From Beta vulgaris subsp. vulgaris (Eukaryota > Streptophyta > Magnoliopsida > Caryophyllales > Amaranthaceae): 64,000 nt of DNA. The notes under the pieces were generated by a model. That model saw only the letters and a list, made by a program, of their open reading frames with translations, was not told the DNA's origin and did no database searches. The stretch lies in contig NC_079206.1 of NCBI RefSeq assembly GCF_026745355.1, positions 32,738,653-32,802,652 on the forward strand, written 5' to 3'. Shown here piece by piece: positions 36,728-47,881 of this stretch (position 1 is the first letter of the stretch; each line of letters starts with the position of its first letter). Both the position numbers and the translations under genes were made by a program.

Positions 36728-37989
36728 AGAAGAAATTAATTTGTAGTAGGGATGTAGTGTTTGTTGAAGATCAGACTATTGAAGACATTCAGAAGGCACA
36801 AGAGACTACATCTTATAATGGTTATGATCTGGTTGATTTGGATCTACCCCCTTTGACTTTTGCACCTGCACCGGCTGAAGAAGTGCAAGGTAATGACAAT
36901 GATGGGAATATTCCTGAGGTAGATGATCCTATTGATGATGATGTTGATGATGATGATGTTGATGATGATGCTATTGAGATAGATCATCATGGCTCTCCTG
37001 AAGTTCAACCAGTTCATGTAAGACGGTCTATCAGAGACCGGAATCCTTCTATAAGGTACCCTTCTTCTGATTATGTTCTCCTAACTGACGGGGGAGAACC
37101 TGAGTCTTTTGAGGAAGCTATGGATAGTGATGACAAGTAGTGTTGGATTGATGCAATGGAAGATGAAATGAAGCTATTGCATGATAATCACAATTTTGAT
37201 CGTGTGAAGCTACCAAAAGGAAAGAAAGCTTTGAGGAATCGGTGGGTATACAAGCAAAAACAAGATGAGAATGCGAAGAAACCACGATACAAAGCTAGAC
37301 TTGTTGTTAAGGGTTGCAATCAGAGGAAAGGAGTAGACTTTGAAGAAATTTTTGCACCGGTTGTCAAGATGTCATCTATTAGAGTTGTTTTGGGTCTTGC
37401 TGCTAGCCTTGATTTGGAGATTGAGCAGCTAGATGTGAAGACTGCCTTCCTTCACGGTGATATTGAAGAAGACATCTACATGGAACAACCAGAAGGCTTC
37501 AAAGTCAAGGGAAAAGAAGATTATGTGTGCAAAATGAAGAAGAGATTGTATGGCCTAAAACAAGCTCTGAGACAATGGTATCGCAAGTTTGACTCCTTTA
37601 TGGGGGAGCAAGGCTACAAGAAGACTTCTTGCGATCATTGTGTTTTCTTGAAAAGGTTTTCTGACAATGACTTTACCATTTTGCTTCTTTATGTCGATGA
37701 CATGCTGATTGTAGGGCAAAATGTGTCTAGAATTGTAAGCTTGAAGCAACAGTTGAGTAAGACTTTCTCTATGAAAGAACTCGGGCCTGCAAAACGCATT
37801 TTAGGCATGCGGATCATTCGTGATCAAAAGGCTCGAAGGTTATGGTTGTCTCAAGAAGAATATATTGGAAAGGTGCTTCAAAGGTTCAATATGGAGAAAG
37901 CAAAACCAGTGAGTACTCCTCTTGCTTTGCATTTTAAATTGAGTGCCCAACAAAGTCCTTCTACTACTCAAGAGAAGGAAAGTATGTAG
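36728..37989 (+). pseudogene. Reverse transcriptase of the Tork-like element, two stop codons
   Basis: Starts with an Asp-rich linker (36890-36990), then the copia [32 protein letters not shown] (motif A, catalytic Asp), KRLYGLKQA and LLYVDDMLIVG (YVDD box near 37690). The reading frame is continuous apart from TAG at 37138-37140 and TAG at 37987-37989. All RT motifs look intact, so the enzyme would be complete but for the two stops. Confidence 0.9.
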
Positions 37990-38658
37990 TATATACCTTA
38001 TGCTTCAGCAGTGGGCAGTTTGATGTATGCAATGGTTTGTACGAGGCCTGGTATAGCACATGCAGTTGGTTTGGTAAGTAGATTTCTCTCTAGTCCGGGA
38101 AAAAAGCACTGGAATGCAGTTAAATGGATTATGAGATACCTACGAGGCACTGCAGATATGAAGCTTTGTTTTGGAAGTGACAAGGTTATTCTTGTCGGCT
38201 ATTCAGATTCTGACATGGCGGGTGATATTGACTCGAGGAAGTCTACCTCGGGTTATATGATCACTTTTGCAGGGGGAGCAGTATCTTGGCAATCTAGGTT
38301 GCAGAAATGTGTGGCGTTGTCCACTACGGAGTCAGAGTTTATTGCAGTGACAGAGGCATGTAAGGAATTGCTTTGGATGAAGAGATTTGTCTGTCCACTT
38401 GGATTTACACAAAAGAGGTATGTGTTGTATTGTGACAGTCAAAGTGCAATTCATCTTGCTAAGAACACTTTTCATGCTAAGTCGAAACATATTGATGTGC
38501 GGTATCATTGGATACGTGATGTTCTTGATGCTAAGTTCCTTGATCTTGAGAAGATCCATACCGATGACAATGGTTCCAACATGATGACTAAAGCATTGCC
38601 AAGAGGCCAGTTTGAGACTTGTCGTTTCATTGCCGGAATGGCAACCACCTTCACATAG
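37990..38658 (+). pseudogene. RNase H of the Tork-like element
   Basis: In the same frame as the RT, after the stop at 37987. Contains the conserved VGSLMYAMVCTRPGIAHAVG lead-in, the acidic residues of YSDSDMAGDID, ALSTTESEFIA, CDSQSAIHLAKN and HIDVRYHWIRD. Terminates at 38656-38658, two bases or so before the PPT, as expected for an intact 3' end. Confidence 0.9.
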
Positions 38659-38660
38659 TC

Positions 38661-38670
38661 GGGAGGGGGA
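38661..38670 (+). other. Polypurine tract of the Tork-like element
   Basis: GGGAGGGGGA just before the 3' LTR (38675); primes plus-strand DNA synthesis. Confidence 0.88.
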
Positions 38671-38674
38671 TATA

Positions 38675-39514
38675 TGTTGGGCCATGAGTCCCTTCCTATG
38701 TGGAAAAACTCATTGTGTTTGAGTTATCTAACCCAAAGTTATCAAACTCTTAGAAGTTTGACTTTTGGGGCACAACTCACATGGATGTGAGGGAGCCAAA
38801 ATGGACTTTGTCTTGTTTTATAAATATGTGGCAGTATTCAACTTGGACTGGCAAGGGTGTGTTGAATACGCAAGAGAAAAACATACAGAGAAGAAAAGTG
38901 AGAAAATAGAAGAAAGGAGTGCAGCCCCTTCTCGGTTTTCTAGGCACAGTTTTACAAAACACCTCCGATCGAAGGTCGTTCGTGGTCCGATTTGACTGAA
39001 ATTTTGAAAGCTTATCCGGGATATCTTGGGCTACATTATGGACGGTGGGATCGTCTTTTGGTGCTCTGGTTAGTGAGATATTGCTGCTGTATTGAGCTCT
39101 GTTTTTCTGGTGATATTTCTCAATCTTTCTCTTTTGTAAGTTGCTAATTATGATGTCTATTGTTGGGTAATTTGTGTACCCATTTTAGGACTTAAAATTG
39201 GGTTGTGTAACCTTCCTTTTATCATAATAAGAGCAATTGGGTGGACTCCTAATCGTCCCGTGGTTTTTACTCTTCTCATTGAAGGGGTTTTCCACGTAAG
39301 AATTTGTGTGTCTTTGTTTGATTGTTGATATTGTTGAATTGCTTATCTTGTTGTGGTTGTTGGTTGATATTATTGGAGAATTCTGATTTTGGGAGATAGA
39401 TCATGTTTATGGTGATTTTGGCGTGACTTTGAACATACTAGAAGTAGGAACTTGCTAGTTGTGTTTGTTCTTGTCACTTGAGTAATTCCGCAAGGAGGTG
39501 TATTTACCTCAACA
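38675..39514 (+). repeat. 3' LTR of the Tork-like element
   Basis: 840 bp, nearly identical to the 5' LTR. Confidence 0.95.
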
Positions 39515-40347
39515 ATTTGCTGGTGGTTGAAGGCCGGATTTCAGCTGGTTCAGGTGGTCGGGTGGGTTCCGGTGGTGTGGTGGCGGTTTCCGATGAAGAA
39601 AAGAAACAAAGGAGTTATGTTTGGTGTTTTGAATTTCATTTTTAATTTGCAAAACAGAAATTCAGAAATTGAGAAGAAGAGAAAGGAATTGAAGCAAACC
39701 TTTTTGAATTGTTTGCTTGAGTCAATTGGTGAGTGAAGTTCAGTATTTATAGAGGAATTTGGTCAGAAAATTTGAGCTTGGTCAAGCTCCATTAATGGTG
39801 GAAGTGAGGTGTGAGGGTTATGGTGTTTAGCCTTTGAATATTTACCCCTAAAAATCTGATTTTGTGGATTGGAATTCAACTCTACTGACAAGAGTTGTAA
39901 ATTTTGTTGACAATTTGGCTCCTTTGGAGATGTTGAATCAGACGAAGAAGAAGAAAGGAGGGGAAGAAGATGGAAACCAGTTTCCTGTTTCTTTTTGTTT
40001 TGTTTTTATTTTATCTTTTTCTTTTTTTGGCCAAAAGACATGTGATTTATGGACTTGGACTTGGTATTTGGGTTTTGGATTGCTAACAAGGATGGACAAC
40101 TTGAACAAAATACCCACAACTAAAAGTAAAAGGTTTAATTAATTAGAAATAATGAAATGAATAATAAAACAAGTAAATGATTTAATTTTAAACTTGTTAA
40201 ATAAATCAAAACTAAATGAAATCATTATTTTAATAAACATAGTTATCAAATAAAATTGAATTATCATAAAATAATTTTAAGTAGAAATAATATTGAATCT
40301 TAATAAATAATAAAATTAGCTTTGAAAATTCGAGGTATTACACCAAA

Positions 40348-41714
40348 AGCCAGAATTGGGTTCAACTTGCAAGGTATATACAATATTACAAGTTTTTAAA
40401 ATCAGTTTGTCTCCTTTATTATTGTCACTAAAGGGTGGAAAATTAGTATCTTATCAACTGGATTTTTATAATGAGTTATAAATTCAGTTTGTATATTTGT
40501 GATTTATTCATTTTGCGGTTTATAAATTGAAATGAGTTTTATTATATTAGTGAGTGAAGTAAGTAGAGTTGAACTTGAGATTAATTAAAGTTAAGCATGT
40601 CAAATTGATGATTTGAGTTAGACTAGTGGTAGGGTTTGTCATACAATGATTTGTAGTTAATTCATGAAAGAGCTAAGAAAGAAAGAGCAAGCTAATCATT
40701 GTGGACTTCAAGCCAGAGTTGATGATCGAGTATCTATGATCTTGGAGTTTATTTGAGAATTAGTTTGCGGTTGAGGTAACCTTTATGTTCAGCAAATATA
40801 TTTAAAATGCCCGTGTATGTTATGTTTTAAATATTGTATATCGTTTATAGTAATGGCCATGGTTATAGATGCATTTACGTGTGTTGGGTACGGGATTATA
40901 TTGATTGATATATAATATCATTTTGTTCTGTTATTGATATTGTTCGGAAATAATTGTGTTTCTTGGATATGATTTGATTATGATAATGAGGAAATTATTT
41001 CGAAATTATTTTAGTTGGCTTAGCTTATGAACTGAGTTGAATAGTGGGCAAGGTACATGTGGAGGGAAATGATTCAGATATGAGTTAAGACCAGATAAGG
41101 TCGAATATTGTGTTATGTTATATTATGTTAAGTTCTGCCTGTACTTGCCAGCGATTTCTGTAATAATGTGATTAAGCTATGCCGGCGATATATTTTATAT
41201 AAAGGAATTATTTTTTCGAACAATTATCATGTAAGTTTCTGATATGGAAAATGTATACGAACCAAAACCGTTTTGATTGGCTGAAGTAATGTTACTGAGT
41301 TTTCTGCTCATTTTAGTTTTTGTGTGTCTTGTATTTTCCTCTGTAATTGCAGGTTCGTGTTGGAAGCTCGAAATGGATATAAAAGGAAGAGTTTTATTGT
41401 TAAGTTGTAATTAGATTAATGATTCTCATGTTGTAGCTAGAAGCATTCAAGTATTGGTTCAAGTATAAAATATTCTTTGTTTGGGAATCGAGTAAAGTAT
41501 TTTATAGTATGGTATCCGGTTTGAGGCATTATGTAATTTGTTATTGGTTTTGAAGATGATTTGTTGTGGACCCTGACCCATAGGTCCAGGATCGTTTTAT
41601 AGATTATGTTTCCGCTGCGAGTGAATGTAAATTCGAGGTTATTATTATGTGTTAATTGAGATTTATGAATATTAAGCGTAATTAACTAGCAGCTCGGAAG
41701 TGCGGGCTGTTACA
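40348..41714 (+). repeat. 3' LTR of element X, right part
   Basis: Continues the sequence interrupted at 32177 and matches 29450-30877 of the 5' LTR. Ends CTGTTACA. Confidence 0.85.
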
Positions 41715-42489
41715 ATTACCACCACCATTAGCGTGAGTATTGTCCCCATTGTCATTGTTACCCCCATATCGAGGTTTCTTGCCATTTCCATGGTCATTTT
41801 GGTTGTTAGGTGGGTCTTTTCTCTTATTCCTCCCCATAACTTCCTCTTCACACCTCAAAATCTTCTCAATATAAGAAAGCATAAGCCTCCTGAAAAGTTG
41901 CAGAAGTTGCTCTCCCAAGCCTGGTCTGAATTTTAAATGCTAACCCATCCTCAAACTTTTGGCACTAGCTCTTTCATCTGGCACAACAATCGGATAATAT
42001 CTAGCCAACCCATTGAACTTTTGGGCATACTCTTGCACAGACATAGTACCTCCCTAGTTAAATCTAGTAGAGTCATTGTATTTCTACCTCCTAATATGCT
42101 CAGGAAAAAATCTATCCTTAATAGCAACCTTAAAAGCATCCTCATTAAAGTTTTCCTAAGCTCTAACAATAGGTCATTGACTCTCCCACCAAGTGTATGC
42201 ATCCTCCCTCAAATAAAAGGTAGCTTGATTGGTCTATTTTTTTAGCTTCAGGTGTACCAGTAGCGGTAAACAACTTATCAAAGTCTGTTAGCCAAGTCTC
42301 TAAGAGTAAGGGGTCTTCCTTTCCTACAAAAATTGGAGGTTTAAGGGTTGTTAACTTCTTTGCCATAGCAGCTTGTGGGTCCTCTCCACCATTATTCCTT
42401 AATTGGTTTTGCAACACTAAACACATACGTTGCGAAAGTTATTCAAGAGATCTCAGCCTCTCAAGCAGTTGTTCAGGGGTTTCAGCCAT
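41715..42489 (-). pseudogene. gag (N-terminal and middle part) of the minus-strand Tekay-like element Z
   Basis: ATG at 42489-42487 starts MAETPEQLLERLRSLE, followed by an in-frame stop, then MCLVLQNQLRNNGGEDPQAA. The gag core PPIFVGKEDPLLLETWLTDF with DKLFTATGTPEA matches Tekay/Del-type chromovirus gag. Frame changes occur near 42200 and 41950. The last part (41715-41918) is a Lys/Asn/Gly-rich basic region that leads into the zinc knuckle, now 13 kb away at 28396-28586. Nothing of pol follows, so the element is truncated as well as interrupted. Confidence 0.8.
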
Positions 42490-43187
42490 TTGTTCAAAAA
42501 GTGGTCGTACGAGATCTAGTGTATACTTGATAGGTTTGCATACAATTCCTGCATACAATTCCTGCACATTAGCATTGGTACTACTTCATCTATTCACCCA
42601 TACATGGTCTTGCACATAGTTCTATTTATTCAATACTAACTTTCACCATAAGAAAATTACATGCCTCAATAAAATATATTTCAGCATAACATTGCAAGAC
42701 AATCTTTGCATGCTTCCACATAACATCAATTTTGACAAGTAAGCAACAATTATAACAAGAATTTAAATTCTGCTCAACTCAAAATAAAATAGCCAAGTAA
42801 TAAAATTCCTAATAAAAACACATATATAGGAACTTAGAGAATTCCTAATACGACTAAAGAACTTAGTCTACAGACTTTATTATAAATATAAATTTCTAAG
42901 TTCTATGGTGAAACGGTCTTCCTAGCACAACATTTTCTTGTAGTTACATTTTGTCTCATCATCTAAACGTATAAGAACGAAAAGAAACAATTAATAAGCA
43001 CCTGAAATAAGTGTTTTCACATTAAAGCACATAAACCCTTTTCGATCCCACTCTCGCAATTTATTTTAATGTTTATTATTTAATTTATTAATACCTATAT
43101 TATTTAACCTTAGACTCGTAATTATTTAACAAATTTTAACTGCTAATTTATATTAGTTTATTATAACCTAAGCTATGAATACCAATC
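42490..43187 (-). other. Leader of element Z with degraded primer site
   Basis: Non-coding sequence between gag and the LTR. At 43171-43184 the plus strand reads GCTATGAATACCA, whose reverse complement TGGTATTCATAGC resembles the initiator-Met primer site right beside the LTR end. Confidence 0.55.
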
Positions 43188-43615
43188 TATAACACCCCAA
43201 AACTTAATAAAACATTCACTTTTCATTAAAATATCTGACCAAACCTTTAGGGTGTTACCGCCGCATCTATTGTTAAAAATCAATGCAAGGCTAATTATTA
43301 GAAATAAAAATTTAACTTACAAACCAAAGTATCAAAATAAACCAAACTACGTTGTCTAATTTAAACCAATCCAAAACTAAACAATCCCAAATAACAGTAC
43401 TGTAATGTTTATTAAACTAGGTGAACTTAAAGACTATAGATTTGCTCATTCATGCAATATAGTCCCTTTTACCAACCTGCACAATATAAATAGGAAAAGA
43501 ACAAAGGAAAACAAATTCACAAAATTTAGCGAAAGCTAAGTAATTACAACTCCATCCTGTAAAATAATAATAGCTGTATTTTAAAAATAATTTTATAACA
43601 TATTATAAACAAGTA

Positions 43616-43867
43616 CTACCTCCGTTTCTTAATAAGTGCAACATTTCCCTTATTTGGAATAGTCACAATAAGTGCAACCAAGCTCAAAATGGTAAAAAAA
43701 GTTCAATATTATTACAATATGCCACCAAAAAGCAAGAGGGGACCACAACTTTTTTGTTTCATCACTTGAATTACTCTACTTTATTATGGTCCCAACTTTC
43801 TCTCTCTCTACATTCCTTGGTATTCCCCCACTTTCTCTATGTTGCAATTATTAAGAAACGGAGGAAG
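43616..43867. mobile_element. Stowaway-type MITE, 252 bp
   Basis: Inverted repeats CTACCTCCGTTTCTTAATAA (left) and its near-perfect reverse at 43848-43867, flanked by TA (43614-43615, 43868-43869). Inserted in the LTR of element Z. Confidence 0.9.
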
Positions 43868-45374
43868 TATAACGTACTACAGACAAGTATAACATAATAC
43901 AGACAAGTATATAATATACTTAACCGTTTCAATTATTTCAAGTTTATATGAGTCATACAACAACAAATTTAATTATTAGAGGGGAATTAAACATTAGTAG
44001 GTCGGGACTAATTCCAGTATCTACCTACTTCAACATGGGTCGTCACCCAAATAAATTAAGAGTAATGGCCAATATCATTTTGCATAGTATCCTTAGTGTG
44101 CACACCTCTCACTAATCTAATGGGTATCCACAATGCACACCAATAGTATTAAGAGGAAGACAATAAAGAGTTGTAACAGAATAAAAATCAAGTATTGTTC
44201 ATCACCTATGGAGGATCCAAGTCCACAGATTAATTCCCTCAATAATGTTTCCACTTTACGTGATTAATATATTTTAAAAGTTATGACACATCAAACATCA
44301 CATTAACATTAACAGGAACGTCTTTAATTCAATAAATATTTTTTACAACTTAACCACTTTATAGAATTATAATAATCAACGTCCATAATTTATAGTAACC
44401 AACACATCCATCATTAGAGCCTCATAGAGTCACAATATCAACTTATAATATCGTTCTTAACATCATTAACTCTAATGGTTGTACCCATTAAGTTACATTA
44501 TCAACATTAGTATAATTTTAATATGATTGTTATATATGTACATTATAAATCCAAAAGTAATAACAAAAATACTAATAGATACATATGTATTATACGCAGA
44601 GATAGTAGTACTAAAATAATTAATGATAATTTTAGTCATAACAAATACTAATATTATTCTTTTCACATAATGTACATCTAACATAGAGATAGAATCACAT
44701 AACTACATGTATTACACATAGCACACATACAATTCCTAACGGGATTCTAGTTGTTGATGGACATTGTGAATTACCTCAAATGCGTCCCAAGTATAGCAAT
44801 ATCAACTAAAAGTCGCTATCTATGAAGTTTCCGTCTTACAATAAATAATATTACCTAAAGTTAGTTAATATAATATCCCAAAAAATAATTAACCAAAGTC
44901 AAAGTATACAAGTCAAGAGCAATTTTTTTTGTGTTTCTTGCCAAATAAAATAAAGAAGAGGACAAAAACAATAAGAAGAAAAGGGAAGAAAAAAAATCAA
45001 TTGTGATAAGCATGTCACGGTCAAGTTCAATTCACAAAACTGGTATACCGAACAAGTTCTGCATAAAAGAAAAAGGTATTAAATGTTTTCTTTTACCTTT
45101 ATTTTTTAAAACAAAAAAAAAAGTGAGTAACAACATTAAGGAACTTCAAGTTCCTTTGTATACACGAACCAAAAGAAAGAGAGGAAAGAAGAAAGAAGAA
45201 GACTGGCGCCGTACTCCAACCAAGTCGCCAGAGTAGCGATTTCGGGTTTTAAAATATTTTTTTTTTTCTGGTTGAAACCTTCGAAACAATAATGATGGAT
45301 TCTAGATCTGGAATTTGGAACTTACCAAAGAGATGAAAAAGGTGTATTACGTGGGAATTATTTGGGTGATTGGG

Positions 45375-45375
<1 letters not shown>

Positions 45376-45429
<54 letters not shown>

Positions 45430-45494
45430 ATATATATATATATGTGTGTGTATATATATATATATATGTGTGTATATATATATATATATGTGTG

Positions 45495-45528
<34 letters not shown>

Positions 45529-45533
45529 TATAT
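45376..45533. repeat. (TA)n with TG blocks, left flank of the SIRE-type insertion
   Basis: Dinucleotide tract TA interspersed with TGTGTG. The copia element starts at its right edge; the matching (TA)n flank is at 56668-56771. Repetitive Tyr-Ile reading frames here are artefacts. Confidence 0.93.
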
Positions 45534-47236
45534 TGTTATTTCCCTAGGAACACTACAAGAGGGGGGGTGAATTGTATGTGTAGAAATAAACGTAACTTTT
45601 TGCAGAAATTTAAACTTAAACAAATAAACAAGCTAGAGGAACACAAGGGATTTTTACGAGGAAAACTTCTTGGGCCCAACAAGAAGAAACAACCTCGACC
45701 ACTAGGGATTTTAAACTCAACTCTTTTACTAATTAGGCCAAACAACTTTGTTACAACCTAATTCTATTCTCGAGCCACACCTTGAGTTCTTAAACTCAAG
45801 TTCCTGAGCACCTATTCCCTTAATAACAGTTCCTCTCAACTTCACTCGAAGTTTTCTCACTCTTACTTGATTTACTCAAAGCTTCTCTCTTACAAAAAAT
45901 TCACTCAAAGTCCCCTTACCCCAAAAAACCAAAATACAATTGATCGAAATAAGCTTAGTGGAATTAGAGTAAGTAAGCAAAAAACAAATGGCTATCATGA
46001 AAGAATGAAGGCACTGACACTTAATTAGTTAAACTCACTAAATCACTTAGGGTCTGTTCTCCCCAGCTTATTTTCAGTTCAGTTCAGTTCAGTTCGAATT
46101 CAGTTCAGTTCAGTTCAGTTTAATTCAGTTCAGTTCAATTCAATTCAGTTCAGATTAGTTCAGTTCAGTTCAGACCAGTTCAATTCAGTTCAGTTCAGCT
46201 CTTGACAATACTTTTACTCTCACATATCACTATTCATTTCAGTTTAGTTCAGTTCAATTCAGTTAAGTTAAGTTCAGTTCATATCAGTTCAGTTCAGTTC
46301 AGTTTAATTCAGTTCAGTTCAATTCAGTTCAGTTCAGTTCAATTCAGTTTAGTTCAGCTGTTTTATGCCGAAGAGAACAGGCCCTTAATCAGACACACTT
46401 TGGAACTTACTTGGACATCAATATTTATAATGACAGTAACATAGAACGTGGGAATTAAAACGTGTATTTGTGAAAAATCATTATCCCATGATGTTCCTTC
46501 CCTTAAGGAACACGTTGCTTAAAACATCCCATGATCCCATGATCATTGCTTAGACGTAGGCATGTTTTAGTTACTGCTCCTAGATTATAGTAACTACTGT
46601 GAGCATTATTCGAAAATCAGATTTAATTAAAACATATTAAATATTAAAATTGAAATTAAATCCTTTTAATAAAAATATTATCTTTAATTAAAATCCTTAA
46701 AAACCGAATAATATTTTTCTTATCTTTTTCGAAAAGCCAAATCTTTTCCTTAAAAAGATTTTCCATAAAATCGGATTTTCTTTTAGATTAAAACGGTTAC
46801 CTATTTTTTAGGCATAATCTACTGAACTTCCATCAGTGAACCGTTATAATGCTTCGAGCCTAAGTCTAGTTCCTTTTATTTATTAGTTCCTTTAACTGAT
46901 TTGTTTAGTGCCAATTCGTCTGTTCCTTACAAAGGAACAAACTATCATTCTCAAATAAAACAGCCAATGTTCCTTACCATCTTTACTCGTTCCTTTACAA
47001 TGGAACTAGAAATAAAACGCCTTGCTTTATTCTTCTTGTTCCAATGCTGCTCCAGTATCAATTAGGGAAATATCTTCACTTAGTCTTCAAAATCCTCACT
47101 TGATTTCTTCCTTGGCTTAGTATTCTCTTTGTTCCTTTCAATGATACCTTAAAATTCATACACTTAAATAACTCATTAGTCTATTACTTAGTTTGCATCT
47201 TTGTTCCTTTGTCATCATCAAAACTAGGGTTCAACA
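45534..47236 (-). repeat. 3' LTR of the SIRE-type element
   Basis: 1703 bp including a 335-bp MITE at 46050-46384; without it, close in length to the other LTR. Rich in GGAAC/GTTCC motifs. Confidence 0.87.
46050..46384. mobile_element. Harbinger/Tourist-like MITE made largely of CAGTT repeats
   Basis: Ends GGGTCTGTTCTC and GAGAACAGGCCC (inverted, with one mismatch), flanked by TTA on both sides (46047-46049, 46385-46387). The other LTR has a single TTA and no insertion at the equivalent place (near 55861), which proves insertion. Most of the interior is a degenerate tandem array of the pentamer CAGTT with CAATT variants. Confidence 0.85.
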
Positions 47237-47250
47237 TTTTCCCCCTTTTT
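47237..47250 (-). other. Polypurine tract of the SIRE-type element (LTR-adjacent copy)
   Basis: On the minus strand AAAAAGGGGGAAAA abuts the 3' LTR start. A second similar tract (AAAGGGGGAAAAG on the minus strand, about 47559-47571) lies 320 bp upstream; both are preceded by a GATGA(C) segment. Multiplied PPTs are a known sirevirus feature. Confidence 0.83.
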
Positions 47251-47881
47251 GATGATGACAGCAAAGGTACAAACTAAAGAAATAACAAATAATATAAGTG
47301 AATGAAAAAGATAAGACAATAAAACAGAAAATGAAAAATACAACAAAATTAAGTAACCCACTTAATGTTTGATTTTGATTTTTCATTTACCTTTACCTAT
47401 TTTTGATTTTTAATTTACCTTCGACCTAATTTGGATTTTTCATTTACCTTTTCAATTTTATTTACCTTTACCTATTTTTGGCTTTTCATCTACCTTTTAC
47501 CTATTTTTGATTTTTTTCATTTTATGCTTGTATTTTTACTCAGTTTGTTCCTTAAATCTTTTCCCCCTTTGTCATCTTCAAAAAGAGCAAACTATGCGTG
47601 ATTTCATGAATTGTGTTCAAGACCTTGAGACCATGAGCAAGCACCAAACATGGTTAATTTAGAATATACAAAGGTTAGACTAGCTCAAACAGCAATCACA
47701 GAATACTAGCCATTCCAAGGAAGAAATTATGCACAAAAAATCGCAAACGAAGATAAAGTAGCAAAAGTCATACTTATACAGCACTTGTTCCTTTAACTAC
47801 TAAAAGAGACAAAGAAAGAAAAAGAAAAAAGAAAATGAAACAAAGCTAAGCAGTCTTGTTCCTCGAAAGAAAAAATAAGAA
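47251..47881 (-). other. Non-coding region between third ORF and PPT
   Basis: No gene. Contains repeated ATTTTTGATTTTTCATTTACC-type units around 47370-47520 (degenerate tandem copies of a 20-30 bp motif) and the upstream PPT-like tract near 47565. Confidence 0.6.

Larger units (their letters stand above)
34041..39514 (+). mobile_element. Tork/Tnt1-like Ty1/copia retrotransposon, nearly full length
   Basis: LTRs of exactly 840 bp each (34041-34880 and 38675-39514), TGTTGGG to CTCAACA. Primer site TGGTATCAGAGCC at 34884-34896 (initiator tRNA-Met) and PPT GGGAGGGGGA at 38661-38670. The order gag, integrase, RT, RNase H is that of copia. Flanking pentamers ACTTG and ATTTG differ at one base. I count about 23 substitutions and no indel between the LTRs by eye, near 2.7 percent, so it is the youngest datable element in the nest. 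Confidence 0.93.

Noticed and set aside
46060..46360. CAGTT array as a CRISPR or ordinary satellite
   Set aside because: No spacers, and the array is bounded by TIRs and a TTA duplication, so it is part of a MITE.
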